Below are positions 11,488 to 23,900 of a stretch of DNA of 64,000 bases, piece after piece. Source of the DNA: Pseudo-nitzschia pungens (taxonomy: Eukaryota; Bacillariophyta; Bacillariophyceae; Bacillariales; Bacillariaceae). Below the pieces are notes generated by a model that was not told the DNA's origin, ran no database searches, and worked only from the letters and a program-made list of their open reading frames with translations. Numbering within the stretch: the first letter of the stretch is position 1; the number at the start of each line of letters is the position of its first letter. A program made the position numbers and the translations under genes. The DNA lies in NCBI GenBank assembly GCA_037355855.1, contig CM074769.1:930001-994000 (forward strand), given 5' to 3'.

Positions 11488-13113
11488 GTCGCCATCTGAA
11501 CAAAGAAGCAGCAAAATGGATGGGTCGTTGTATTACATCTACGTAGCGCACCTAGTTTTTTTCACTCCACTATCCAGATTCTGTAAATATTCTGTTCCTA
11601 TTCATCAAATCTTTTCAATGCAGAAATTTGGAATCACCGTCATAAAAAAATATTCAATGAGAACAGAAAGTTCTTCCCAGCTGAGTAGCAGCACTACTAG
11701 TAATTGAAGTCTGTGGATGATATGCAAGAAGCTGAAAGTACAAAAACTGCAACTGTTTGTGTTTGTAGTAGAACACCTTGCTTGTTGATAGGTAGAATAC
11801 TATAAATATATTTGGGTAATTGTGTGCAGATTCATTCTAATTTAATTTTTCAACATGACGGGGCTTTCAGAAGTGCTGATTCAGCATACTAGCTTGACCA
11901 GCAGGATTTTGAATAAGGGAGGGTGTATAGATTTCAATGAAAACAACAACATATCACCAATGTTGAACCTGCAGTTACAATGTCCTATTGCTTTTATGTT
12001 AGAGTTGGACAGCAAATTCAGATGAAGATGGGGTACTTGAAAATTAGTGCATTTTTTTGACAGACTTTTGTTATCCATACGGTAAGGTTTAGCCAACCAT
12101 AGTCAGCAAGCGTGACATGAGAAATCCAAGCACAGCACCTGCTTCCCCACGAAAACGATTCGTGGACATTTGAGATAAAGTATGAGGCCCTTCTATAGTA
12201 GCATACTATTGCACGATACAAGAATTTACATCTCCTAGTACTATACTAAGATTGTTAGATTAGAATCAGGTCATCCTCACAGTGAGCAACAACGCAACTT
12301 CCTCGAAGCAATCGGCAGATTTGCTATCCTGAATCATTATGCTCGGTGCTGCTGCGTTCCAAAATGATAAATATGTTTAGCAGGAATTCGAATCGATCAA
12401 GAATCATTTGGTTATAATCTGATAGAGGACGAGACCAGACGAGACGAATGCCAGCTCGTCAAATCCACTGTTCAACTTAAGACTCGATATGTTCACCTTA
12501 CGCCACGAATCGGATGACATTGGCCTTTCGATGCTCGACCGCCCTCTATGGTCACTGAAAGCCATTAATCGGATTGCCATCGTTGTTTGGCATCAAACGA
12601 AACAAGCGATATCGGTAAGCAAATCACGAGCGGAGTGCCAATTTGTTTTGATCGAATTCAATCTCTACTGGAACTCAAATAACAGAAAAGTAGAATAGTT
12701 TCTCGAAACAAGGCGCACGATAGGGTAGGAAAAAGCAGAAGACAGGGGTCCTGCTTCGGGCTGATAAGACCATAAGTCGAATCCAGGCGGGGCATATTGC
12801 ATTGGATTGACCTGGTATAAATCACAGCCGAAATCATTCCGAATGGCAACATTATACTGAACAATGATTCCAATAGAGGTCGGACGAGAAAAGCGATCGA
12901 CGCCAGAATGAGTGAAATCCAACCGTGACAGGAGTCAATATTCTAAGGTACTGTCGAGTTCTTTTCTATAATCTTTACAATCATGATCGTGCTAAGTCAA
13001 TGATTGCCATTCCGCTAATGGCTCTGAATCGTTGAAAGTAAACCGTAGTTCAAATTTGGAGTTTGCTCAAAAGGTGAGCAGCGTAGTGTTATAATCTGTG
13101 CATAGACTATTAT
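11488..13113. other. 1.6-kb intergenic region without a recognisable gene
   Basis: AT-rich sequence with only short open frames (longest 60-85 codons) on both strands and no domain signal. It may hold the 3' region of the PfkB gene. Confidence 0.5.
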
Positions 13114-14547
13114 TTAGTAGCATGAGCTTAGCTGGGAATAACCGTTTTCAAACACAGGATATTCCGGTTCTTTGGCCTCTTCCAGAATCTTCTGGATCTC
13201 GCTGCCATCGGGAGGAACGCTGGCTCCACGAATCATAACCGCAGCACTCGCCAGACTAACACCCCATCTCATTCCTTCTTCGATTGCTACGGTAGGCCAC
13301 GTGGTACTTTCACCGTTGCTTTCATCGATTGCTACGCTTTCCGTTGTCGATGTTGCCTCTAGAGCCTGTTGTTTCCCCAATTTCCACGACCAAAGCCCGA
13401 ACAGAAAGCCGGCCGTGAAGGAATCTCCCGCACCCGTCGGATCAATGGAATTCATTACGATTGGTTTTTGTTTGCTGAGAATTTTTTTCCCTTGGAAGGC
13501 AACGGAACCCTTCTCTCCTCTCGTGACTATCGTCTTGCTGGTCGGACAAAGGCCGCCAAAATAATCCGCCCATTCCAGGTGCTCGTGTTCGTAATCTATC
13601 CTATTGTCGCCTTTCCCACAGCGGATGATGCTCCTCGCTTCCAAATCATTCATGAGGACAAAATCTAGGAGTGGAAAGAGATCGCTTAGACCACCATCCC
13701 ATCCCTTTGTGGCATCGTGCTGGGTGACCAGCGAAATCGTGGTGTTCTTGCCGGGAAACAATTCCTTTCTCAAGGTTCGGATCGCCTCTAATTTTTGTTT
13801 CAGCTTCCCGTTCCAGAAGCCAGGGATATTGTAGTATCCGGCGATGTGAAGATGCAGATGCGTGGGAGTCGATCCAATTTCGTAAACATCTAGGTCGTCC
13901 GCTGTGAAATTTCCGACGACCCCCTGGTGTGTCATGAACGACCGCTCTCCACCAGAAACAATGGCTATGCAGTGACCCGTCGTGGAAATATCCCCTTCTC
14001 TCCGACGATTGTCAATGGGAATTTCGTGCTTTTTTGCGTGATCCAGTAATATTTGCCCGTACTGGTCGTTGGGATTCAATACCGTGTGCAACACAACCGG
14101 AGGTTTCGGTTCGGCAGTGAAATTTCGAATGAGAGCTTTGAGGTGTGTAGCGGTGTTTACCGAAGATCCTCCGGCATAGCATTTAACGGGTTCTCCCAAG
14201 CGAGAGTCTCCCCCATGCTCGGGCCAATCTCCGTCCAAAAAGGAGAAGAAATCCACATAGGCATCGCCTATGACATGGAAGGTTACCTCCGCGCTTGTCG
14301 AATCGAGGTCCTTTTGCCATGAAGTTGTTCTTGCTGAAAACTCCTTGTCTTCGCTATGTGCCACTCCATTGGATATCATATTATCCATGTTGACATTGGA
14401 AGCGTTGACGTTGGTCGACTTATAGCTTTTATTCACACCGGAAAAAAGTGCCCGGGAGTGCGGCCTTGCTGTTCGAAAGGAATTCCCGCTTTTGGTTGAA
14501 TACGAGACGAGAAATGAAATAGGAAGCGATCTTATCCACCCAAGCAT
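13114..14547 (-). CDS. PfkB-family carbohydrate/nucleoside kinase, 477 aa
   Basis: Uninterrupted frame from an ATG at 14547. The ribokinase fold is evident. The first beta strand is VIGDAYVDFF. The glycine motif YAGGSSVNTATHL is near residue 120. HLHIAGYYNIPGFW is in the centre, VLMNDLEARSI and IVTRGEKGSVAF follow, and the PfkB signature 2 DPTGAGDSFTAGF is near residue 370, where the Asp is the catalytic base. It phosphorylates a hydroxymethyl group of a sugar or nucleoside using ATP; the substrate cannot be told from sequence. The first 40 residues are Arg/Ser/Ala-rich with almost no acids, so an organellar presequence is possible. No frame break is needed here, in contrast to several neighbours. 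Confidence 0.9.
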   Translation of the reverse strand: MLGWIRSLPISFLVSYSTKSGNSFRTARPHSRALFSGVNKSYKSTNVNASNVNMDNMISNGVAHSEDKEFSARTTSWQKDLDSTSAEVTFHVIGDAYVDFFSFLDGDWPEHGGDSRLGEPVKCYAGGSSVNTATHLKALIRNFTAEPKPPVVLHTVLNPNDQYGQILLDHAKKHEIPIDNRRREGDISTTGHCIAIVSGGERSFMTHQGVVGNFTADDLDVYEIGSTPTHLHLHIAGYYNIPGFWNGKLKQKLEAIRTLRKELFPGKNTTISLVTQHDATKGWDGGLSDLFPLLDFVLMNDLEARSIIRCGKGDNRIDYEHEHLEWADYFGGLCPTSKTIVTRGEKGSVAFQGKKILSKQKPIVMNSIDPTGAGDSFTAGFLFGLWSWKLGKQQALEATSTTESVAIDESNGESTTWPTVAIEEGMRWGVSLASAAVMIRGASVPPDGSEIQKILEEAKEPEYPVFENGYSQLSSCY

Positions 14548-15805
14548 TACCCCGTTCTTTCTCCAATATCTGATGTTGGAAGAGTCGTATGGAAAACTAT
14601 GTTGGTGTCAAGATCCTTTCTTATCGATGAGGTTTTTCCCAGACACTCTCGCCTTATTCGTGCTCAATTACTCTTCGTTGGCGCCTGTTGATTTTTGAGA
14701 GTAGAATGAAGAAGAAGTAATGATATAAATTTCGTCGCTGTTCAGCACATTCTTCGCGTAGTTGACACTGCCGTAAGCTTACTCGTACTCGGTAAGGTTA
14801 TTACTGGGTAAGGTTATCCGTGTTCAGTTTTCAAAACAAGGAACGACGAAATCTTGCTCGTGCGTAACCTTGGGACATCATCATCAATCGATCAACCAAA
14901 ATCAAAATCACAAGTCAGAGATCCCCCTTTCGAGTTTGCTTGGGAAACGTGCTCCCCCGCTTATGACTGACTGTCGCGTCTGTCAACAGTAACCTTAATT
15001 ACTTCTGATGAAAATACCGTAGGGAAGGTTAATCTTACCGTACAATTGATACGGTATGATGACAGAGGTGAAGGCTCGCATTTTAAGCGTTCATGTCGGT
15101 ACGTACCGGTACCGGTAAATCTTACCTGTCCGAGTTCAAGTACAGTGTTGACACCTTCGACGTTTAAAGGGTTGGGGTCCAGGCTGTCGGAATGAAGTTC
15201 ATCGAAAGGACGACTGATAAGACATTCTTTCATTCCAAAAAGATCTTTTTAGAGTTCGTCTCCATCGAAAGAAAGTAAGGTTTACACGCATTTCCAGTTC
15301 GTCGTTCGTCCCTAGGGTAGCGTAGTAAGATCTTACTTCCGTATTCTGCAATTCAATTTAACTTTGGTCCTCTCGTACATGGACTGGGTGACAGCTTTTC
15401 TGTCGTCACTGTTTATGGTACCGTTCGGGATGATACCTGATATGGCAAAGTTCAAAAGGAGTCTTTGATGCATGCTCTACGAAGTAAGTTGGTCTCACGG
15501 TTACTTTCGGTGAGTGAGAAAACACTACACGTACACGTCCCAATCTGCCTCCATCAGAAACAATCACTAATACAATGCGAACCAATGGGAATGTGGGACA
15601 CTATATTATATGGATCTACAATTTGGAATAAGCGAATTGGAATGTCAATTCCAGTATCGTAGAAAACATTCCATGCTCTGCTACAAGGAAGTGGAGCACC
15701 GGATCGAATGAATCACTACAAGCTATATCGATACCACCATCACACGAGTGGCAGTCACATAGAGTATTTGAGAGTCATGATCTTGACGTGACCGTTTCTG
15801 ACCGT
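14548..15805. other. Intergenic region rich in short palindromes
   Basis: 1.26 kb without a recognisable gene. It contains GTAAGCTTAC (14773-14782), TAAGGTTA (14793-14800 and 14809-14816), TAACCTTA (14990-14997), a run of GGTACGTACCGGTACCGG near 15098-15115, and GTAGTAAGATCTTAC (15322-15336). The last word recurs exactly at 38511-38525. Confidence 0.55.
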
Positions 15806-17758
15806 TCAAGCCACTTCCTCCATTCCTTTCTTTGGAGCGAACATGGGCTTTCCTTCTTTTTCGCGCTGAACAAGGTTCACGACAAGGATGATTAAACCCA
15901 GCATGACCAAGGAAGCAACCACGATGCCGCCAATCGCGCCTCCGGACAACTCTGCCGCAGTAGTCATGGTTGTAGTGTTGCTGGCCGGTGGGCAGTTGAG
16001 AAACGTCGCCTTTTCCAAATCATAGGTCCACTTGGGGCTCAATTCAATGTTGCAGTAAGGTGCTGCTTCGGGCAAAAGCTGTTCGACGGGACGCTCCAAT
16101 CCGGCGAACTCAGTCTCGATGAAGGCGTTCTTGTCGATGGCGTGAATGATCGCCTTGCGAACATTGATGTCGTCCGTAGGCTCCGCGTTGGTATTCATCA
16201 CCAAGAGCGCATTCTGCAGGACGTTACTGTGGCGAACGTCGACCTTGTCACTATGGTAAAACTTTAAATCCTGAACCTGTAGCGGGGTTAGTGGGCCGAT
16301 CCCTAGTGCCAAATCCAGAGTCCCTTCCATCAAAGCCTCCTTGACGTCGTCGTTGGTTTCATAGTGCATTATGTGCAACTCTTCAATGTCTGGGGCGCCT
16401 CCCCAATAGTCCTTGTGGCCTTGGAAGACAACCTTCTTGTCGATAGTGCCATCGTCGCTTGTTTCGGTGCTGACGTACTTGAACGGCCCGGTTCCGATGG
16501 GAGCCGACAGGCCGGCACAGGTCACGGTGTCTTCCAAGTAGTCCCACTTCGATCCGAAATCGCCAGAGTTGCACGAGTTTTCCACGTTAGGATCGGAAGA
16601 AAGACCATTGGCAAATGCATTCGCCGACGCAAAGACCAAGGGGCGAATGTAAGTCAACTCCTGAAGCAACGGGTAAAATGGTTTATCCGTTTCGAGGACG
16701 AATTGGTCTTTGTCATTGCAGGTCCAGCTCTTGAGACGCTGAGGAGTCCCGTACCAGCTGTGACGCTTGACGACCGTCTCATGTAAAATGTGATCAAAGT
16801 TGAGCTTGGCCACGGTGCAGTTAAAGTCGCTCCCATCATGGAATTTGACACCTTCCCGAAGATCAAATGTAACGATCTGACCACCACCATCGACGTTTTG
16901 GGTAGACCAGGAAGTTGCAAGAGCGGGAGAGATTTCTCCGTCTTGTCCGTAACTCAAAAGACCTTCATAGACCCAGGATTGCTGTAATGTTTACGTTTCG
17001 AATAACAAGTGTTTGAGTGAGTGAAATACGTATCTTTGAATACAAACAAGAGGTACGTGTACGACTCGACTCTCAGAACATATAACTCTTTGAGAATTCA
17101 GCCCACTCACTGCAAAAAGCTGGTTTGGATAGTACTGGTGGGGATTGGTCGGTCCGAGCTTGGAAAACATTGCCCCACCAGCTCCTGGATTCACCATCAC
17201 GGTCTTCGACCCTTCTAGAACTCGAACCGAGGTCAGAGGGTAGCTGTAGGTTTGATCACTGGGTGTGAAGCCAGAAAGACGCCGACTGACAACATACGGA
17301 ATACGAGTTCCCCACAACGGGACAAAGATGGTTTGTTGATGGATGTCGTTCAAAATTTCCCTGTATTTCTCTTGAATTTTCGTCGGGTCAAGTTCACCCT
17401 GGACATCTTCGATCTTCTCCAACAAACCTTCGCGGGTGAGAGGAGGTTCCAATCCACCAAGGACCGAGTACTCAACATGGGATGCAGTCTCCCAGCTCTC
17501 GAGGTAAGAGTGCGGATCGTAGGGAGCCCCCCAGGTACGAGAAAAGAGCATGTTGAACTTGCCATCGCGCTCTCTTTCGATGTAGGTCTCGCTGTCGGCT
17601 TCGACCACCTCTAGATCGATCCCGATCTTAGCGAGATTCGCCTTAAGATAACCCTTGACAGCACCCATCTCGGGGTCGTTTTCTTTGATGACGAGCGTGA
17701 GGGTGTGGGCATTGCAAGTGCTACTAGTACTATCTACAGGAGCGGTTTCTTCAGACAT
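15806..17758 (-). CDS. Circularly permuted NikA/OppA-type (family 5) solute-binding protein with C-terminal membrane helix
   Basis: Exons 17758-17111 and 16981-15806 with a 129-nt GTGAGT...ACAG intron, in phase; 607 residues. The first exon matches the C-terminal lobe of NikA-like binding proteins: IGIDLEVVEADSETYIERE, FSRTWGAPYDPHSYLESW, then REILNDIHQQTIFVPLWG. Across the intron it continues directly into what is normally the mature N-terminus: NPHQYYPNQLFA, SWVYEGLL, ISPALATSW, LREGVKFHDG, then IGTGPFKYV and YWGGAPDIEEL. So the lobes are in swapped order, with the new termini at the usual inter-lobe linker. A single hydrophobic helix (IGGIVVASLVMLGLIILVV, about residues 560-580) and a basic tail follow. 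No signal peptide is seen at the modelled start, so an upstream exon may be missing. Bacterial relatives bind nickel complexes, peptides or haem; the ligand here is unknown. Confidence 0.85.
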
Positions 17759-18729
17759 GGTTGGTTTTGATAACGTTTACTTTAGATCGATGCGTTAGAA
17801 TGAATGGGATAGTACCTAAATTTATGGCTACTGGATTTCTAACAAGTCATCTCTGGGTCATGTGAAATTACTAGTACTACGAGAGGACGTAAAACCTCGG
17901 GACAGTTGTTGGCAATTTCGTACTACCGCCGGTATGATTATTATTTGGTGAACGTATCATAATATCTGAGAGACTGTGTCAAAATTGATACTTACTGTAC
18001 AAGTAAGGCTTACCTCATAGTAAACAGAAAGATTCAAAGATTGTGTTGCCGTTAGTGTACGAGTAACCTTATTGCAATGGCAGAACATTATTTTCTAAAA
18101 GATCCCTACCGCAAGATTACTGGGGATCCGTACGAAAGTACGTAAAACCTCGGGCGAAATCTTTCTTTTTCCAATCATTTTGATGACAAAAAGTTGTCGA
18201 ATAAAAAGGCCGGGGGACTAGAACATGGCCTATGGATTCATAATTAGGCATGCTTTCCTTTCGATTGTTGTATTCTCAATAGGCCAAAAAGGCTTTTGTT
18301 GCGCGTTCCACCGTACACGTACTGGATAGTAACGCATCGTCAATCTCAACAAGAACTACAGTATTATTGATTGAGGACGAAAAACTAAAAAAATAGAATT
18401 TGTGAAAAAAAGCGTAAATAAGATGGGACTAAGTAACCTTACGAGTTACGGTTGATGCCAGGATTGCATAAGGCCTTACTTTTTGGAAGTTTGATGTTGA
18501 CGTCAACAAGACAGAAATTGTACCACGAATCACGACTGTATCATACCGTATTACCAGGTAAGCCTTACTCCACCGTAAGATCTTCAAAAGCAAAAAATGC
18601 ATCAAGGTTACTTTTTGCTCCCCTCTATTATTGGAAATCTACAAAAACTTCGAAATCTGCTGCTGTGTGGAGTAACCCGCTATTATCAGAAGTACGTAGT
18701 TCGAAGTACAGTACTTCATAGTTGAATAA
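17759..18729. other. Intergenic region with GTAAG/CTTAC palindromes
   Basis: 971 bases with no recognisable gene. Contains GTAAGGCTTAC (18003-18013), TAACCTTA (18064-18071 and 18434-18441) and GTAAGCCTTAC (18558-18568). If the binding-protein gene has an upstream signal-peptide exon it should lie here on the minus strand; I could not find a convincing one. Confidence 0.5.
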
Positions 18730-20148
18730 TCAAGCATTATGGCTACCATTTCTTTCTTTCTCAAAGTCCGCTAAATATTTGTCGGCTCGTTCAATGAAAT
18801 TGATGGCAGCTTCGATACTTCTGTTGACATAAACAGAGTTCATGCTATCTTTTCGCTTCTCGAATGTCTCAATCGAAGCGCCTCTCCATAGACGCCCCAT
18901 GATGAATCTAAAGTAATCAATCACTGCTAGTCGATAATGACGCATCGCAACATCCTTGGGGTATGATTGCTGATCTGGCAGCGCCTCGTTCAACGCGTCT
19001 AAATATTTTTCAACGAGCTTATCCTCTCCCCCGTCAACAAGATGTTGGGGAGGCACAGCATGTGTAATATGCATTGCAACATCAGACATTCCAAGACCCA
19101 CTCCGGTCGATGCAAAATCAATAATGATGGGCAGAGAAGATTTGTCTTCGCTTCCCTCCTCCTTGCTGGCAATGAAAACATTCATGGCTTTGTAATCCCC
19201 GTGGACGATAGTAGCATATTTAGCGTTGTAGGCCGGAGATAACTCTTCCGAAATGGACTCCGCCATGTTCTGTATTCGTTCTGCAAGAGTTTTGACCGAG
19301 GACTGCTCGAAGAATTCCGGTGCAGCACTTTTGACTCCGTCGCAAAAATCAGCCCAAGTTTTCCGAATGTTTTTCAACTCTTTCGGGTTCCGGTTCTTCA
19401 AATGATACGAGCCACCGTATTCGCACAATCGATCGGAGACAATCTTCAAAACTTCTCCATCTTCGTACGCAGTGGCATGGAATTTAGCAATCGCCTCGAG
19501 GCATTCGGTAGCTTCCTCTGGAGTCAGAGGTGATTTCTGGTAAAAATTACTCTTGAGCGATTCAAGCACGAGGAGTCCACCTCTGTTGTCGAGTACTGTC
19601 GTGTCATTCTCGTCATAGGAAGGATCATTTTCAGATTCGCTTTCCTTTGCTGACGTTGATTCGTGTTCCGCAATCAAACCGTCCAATGTTGTTTCTGCCA
19701 AAAAGCAATTCGGAGCAATATCCCATCCACACTTTGTTTTCTCTCTCATGAGTGGCAGAATGTCGGAGTAGAACCTTGCCTCTGTTCTTGAATAGAGCAA
19801 GGTACGACGAAGGTCACCCCAAGGCTTGTGCGAATATTTACTTGCTTCCACTTGCTTCACAAAGAGATTTGTAGTGTTTTTCTCGATGCCTTCGACAACC
19901 ACTCCAAATCCCTCTGCATTTGCTTGTTTGATGTTCTCCTGAACCGAATACGATTTGGCGTCTGGGAACGATCGCTGAATGATGGATAGAAGCGAAGTGG
20001 AATCCCCGCTCTCTACCGGAACTTCACTGGCAGTTGCAGTCATGGTCGCTATAGTTCTCGATGAGGATTTTGTACTGTGTTTGGGGGCAAGACCGTTCAC
20101 CGATGAAAACGTCCACAGCAATTGCAACAACCAAAGGCCTCTGTACAT
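18730..20148 (-). CDS. CHK/EcKinase-like phosphotransferase with signal peptide, 472 aa
   Basis: Single exon from an ATG at 20148. The protein has the aminoglycoside-phosphotransferase/CHK-kinase-like fold. The catalytic loop IVHGDYKAMNVFI is near residue 315 (His-Gly-Asp), and the metal-binding IIIDFASTGVG is near 340. Upstream LLVLESL fits the hinge between lobes, and YFRFIMGRLWRG is in the C-lobe. Known relatives phosphorylate small hydroxylated molecules; no substrate is predicted. The first 25 residues form a hydrophobic signal peptide (LWLLQLLWTFSSVNG) followed by LAP and a Ser/Thr/Lys-rich stretch, resembling a diatom bipartite plastid presequence with Leu in place of Phe. Secretion or ER residence are alternatives. 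Confidence 0.82.
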   Translation of the reverse strand: MYRGLWLLQLLWTFSSVNGLAPKHSTKSSSRTIATMTATASEVPVESGDSTSLLSIIQRSFPDAKSYSVQENIKQANAEGFGVVVEGIEKNTTNLFVKQVEASKYSHKPWGDLRRTLLYSRTEARFYSDILPLMREKTKCGWDIAPNCFLAETTLDGLIAEHESTSAKESESENDPSYDENDTTVLDNRGGLLVLESLKSNFYQKSPLTPEEATECLEAIAKFHATAYEDGEVLKIVSDRLCEYGGSYHLKNRNPKELKNIRKTWADFCDGVKSAAPEFFEQSSVKTLAERIQNMAESISEELSPAYNAKYATIVHGDYKAMNVFIASKEEGSEDKSSLPIIIDFASTGVGLGMSDVAMHITHAVPPQHLVDGGEDKLVEKYLDALNEALPDQQSYPKDVAMRHYRLAVIDYFRFIMGRLWRGASIETFEKRKDSMNSVYVNRSIEAAINFIERADKYLADFEKERNGSHNA

Positions 20149-20965
20149 CGCCGATTCCCGCTCTCAATTTTATCGAACCGTTGTCGCTGTGACGAATTCC
20201 AAACCAGCGTCGAACAGAACCAATTCCTATTGCCGTTCTTCTACAAAGTTTCGTCTGTCCAATGAGTGGTCACTCAGTGTAGCCTCGCCAATCGCAGACT
20301 TTCAAGAAGTACGCGTCGCGTCACTTCGCCTTGACCTGCCGACAGGATCGTGTTGTATCGGTGATTTTCTCTGTTCGACACTGATTCTCGGATTGGATAC
20401 CGAGGAAGGTGAGAGGTACAGTAGAGGCAACCTACCGGTACAACTAAGTCTCAGTTGAATGTGCGTAACCTTAGTTCACATCAACTAAATACTTCGGTAG
20501 TAAACTACGAGTAAGGTTTAACTTAGCGTAATGATCGTGCTATCATCGTTTGTTACCACTCATCGGCTTCTGGATGTTGGTTACGTCATCTTCAGTCCAC
20601 CCGTCAACCGGTGCATACCGGTAGGTGTACTCGTTTGATGAATGTATCGTATTCCGATACGGTATCAAGGTAGAATAACAATGACATTGGACAACTCGAG
20701 ATTTTGGTGGAACGAAGTTTACACTGGACTGTCAAAGAACTTGCCGGCTCGGTGCAATTTTATTGTGATGCACGCAGACAGCAGACAATCAATCCGCGCC
20801 ATCTTTTTCCCTCTTCTCATTACTGCTCGCTGCAAGGTGCAAGGAAGACAGGCGACACGCGAAATCTCATCAACAACAATCTGAGCTTCAAAATTCGACA
20901 ACCTAATCCCGACTTGGAGCTCGCTCACTTTCATTCTCGACCATTCCCAACATTGAGCCTTTGCG
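20149..20965. other. Divergent intergenic region between CHK-like kinase and PIF1 genes
   Basis: 817 bases with no recognisable gene. It should hold two promoters. TAACCTTA lies at 20466-20473, and a related GTAAGGTTTAAC follows at 20511-20522. Confidence 0.45.
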
Positions 20966-23900
20966 ATGAGTGCGTCCGAATCCCGAAAGCGCACCAACCC
21001 TTATGCCAGAGTTCCTAGCATCAGAAAAGGCGGTGGAGGCTGCTACGCCATTGCGAGCCAATTTTCTTCTGCGTCTGGCATTTACTTTTCTGAAGAAGAA
21101 GCGAGAAAAGAAATCCTTGGGGTCGGGTCTTCGAGCGATAGGTCCAAGGCGAACGCGGTTGGGTTTCAAAAGTTTGACAAGGTCAAAGACGCCGAAATCT
21201 TTTTGCAAAATCTCGGCTACGTCCCAACAATCCGGTCCGGCGGCTGGATTTCAGCGCGGAACAACAAACCGATTCTGTACTCACCCACGAACCAAATTGC
21301 GAAGAAGACCAATGGAAACAATCCAAATCCTTGTGGTCGGGTGACGCCGACCAACACCACTTCTACAAAAACAGCATCTACTGGCGGAAATTCGCAACAA
21401 CTCTGGTCGAACTACGAGCATCAGAGGGATCGTCTGCATGTGACGAGTCATCCTCATCAATCCCTTCCGTTTCGACCAACCATCACCATTGACACTAGTC
21501 CCGAATCGGTAGCTTCTGACGGAGTCAAATATTCAAGGTATTTCGAACAGCACCGCCAGCAGCAGCAACAGCAACAGCAGCAGCAGCAGCAACAGCAGCA
21601 GCCAAGCCAAAGGCACAACAAGCGCCAGCGATCTAGGTCGGACTCGGATTCATCTATTTCTCTCGTCGAAGCGAACTCGAACGACGACCAACATCGTGTG
21701 AAATCGGATGCATGTGACACGATGGAAACTTCGCCCCCCTCTCCCGAGGTAGAACGAGCGACTCCCTGAATTTGATGCGGTTCAGCAAAAAGCTATTGAT
21801 GCGGCTTTGATCGGAAAGAATGTTTTTCTGACCGGGGTGGCCGGAACAGGAAAATCGCTTGTAACCAAGGTTCGTGAACAATCCAAAAGAATGAGGGAAT
21901 TTCAATCCAAGCTCTCCCTTCTGTTCTTCTTACCTGACTCGAATGCTCACTTCTTCTTATTCCTCGTTCAACAATTGAATTGCGACTCACCAGAAAATTG
22001 TCGAAGACGCAAAAAGTCTCGGAAAGGAAGTGGCGGTAGCAGCTCCAACCGGGGTAGCAGCAGTGAACCTCGGTCCGGAACTAGGAGCGCAGACCGTCCA
22101 TTCGTTGGCGGGTGTTGGAGTCCCGCAAACAGCATCAGGGTTCGAAAAAATGCTGGCACCGTGGACCGTCAAGAAGTGGAAGAAAATACAGGTCCTGGTG
22201 CTTGACGAGATTGGAATGCTTGGGGCGGATTTTCTGGATTGGATGGACGTTTACGTTCGGAAGGCGCGGAAGAAACCTCTTGAGGTAAGCCTTTTTTTAA
22301 TCAGTCGAGGCTCTGCTTCCTTTCGTGGCAAAAGTCGGTAGCATGAACTCACATCGCGCTGTCAATTGCATCAAATCAGCCATTTGGTGGGATTCAGTTG
22401 ATCTTTGTCGGTGATTTTGCACAGTTGGGGCCGATCCCGGGCAGATGCAATTCATTGCGGAACAAAGCCTTCGAACCGGACCAACCAGGTGAGATACAGA
22501 TTTTTAGATCACTGTTTCTTCATTATCCTATTTGATTATTCTGGTTTCATTCTTCGAAGGGTCCTAATCTTATCGTTTTCATTGACCTGTTTATCAATTG
22601 GAAGGTGCGGACTGCATTATGAATGTCAGCGAATGTGCTGCTTACTGCCTTTCAGACGGTGCTTTGGAGGTACGTCTTTTGCATTCCAATAACACATGAT
22701 TGTTGGGCATCACAACTCGCATCCTCACCAAAATCGTGAGAACCTGCATCGTTGTCATGACCGTTAACTCATGCCATGTTCTGGTTCGGACTCTTTTTGT
22801 TTCTTCATTGCAGAGAAGCCGACTTCCATCACGTTCATTTACGAAAGGTTTATCGACAGAAAAACAAAGACTTCCAGTTGGCTTTGATGGACATCCGAGA
22901 AGCGAAAGCTGACAGTCAGAGGGTAAAGGATCTTGTCGACACTTGTTCAACCCCTCTCGACAACCGGGAAGGCCTTCAAATCCCGGAAGGAATCAAACCT
23001 ACAATTTTGTATTGCACGAATCGCAATGTAGACAAAGAGAACTTTGAGAATCTTGCCAAGCTACCCGATCGAGGCAAAATATTTGAAGCAACCGACAGTA
23101 CTTCTATCAGCGGAGATGTGAACCTGCCTGGAAGAGATGCTGTTGGTCGAATGCTGACGAACAATTCTTTCTTCAAGGATTGCTCGGCATCAAAGAAGAT
23201 TCATCTCAAAGTTGGAGCTCAAGTGATGCTCCTACAGAATCTGGATCTAAAACAGGGTCTTGTCAATGGGAGCCGTGGAGTTGTGGAAAAGTTCGCACTT
23301 TGTCCCGTGGTAAAAGATATTATCCGTGGAGAAGAGCAGTTGATTGGTCCCGACGACATGGACAAATTCCCCGGCTGCCGGTTTGAAGATCTCAAGTTCA
23401 ATCAAAAAACGGATTTCGAGGGAAAAATCTGGTAAGAATTTGATGAACCGAAAGATGTATCTATCCGGACATTACTTTTTCGTTGACTTTATGAAACACT
23501 TGCGATATTCAAGGCTTTGCCTGCTTTCCAAATCTTTCTCTCAACGTGTGAATCACTCTACTTTTCTATTTTGCAGGAGAATTTGTCGTTTTGATCGATA
23601 TCCCCTGGTACGGTTCGTCAACAATGTGAGTCGCATTATTGTTCCCGAAACATTCGAACGAGTCCTATACCGGCAAGGGAAATGTATGCGCAAACAAATA
23701 CCCCTTCGATTGGCATGGGCATTGACAATCCACAAGAGTCAGGGCGCGACATTAGATTACGTCGTTTGTGACTTGCAGGGATGCTTTACAAGTGGGCAGG
23801 CATATGTTGCCCTCAGCCGCGCAAGGTCAATGCAGGGTCTAGAAATCAAGAACTTTAGTTCGAAACACGTGACAGCTGACCCCTTAGTCGAAGCGTTTTA

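Noticed and set aside
15806..17758. Bacterial contamination or recent bacterial transfer
   Set aside because: The gene has an in-phase spliceosomal intron and lies among nuclear genes with matching codon use; an old acquisition remains possible.
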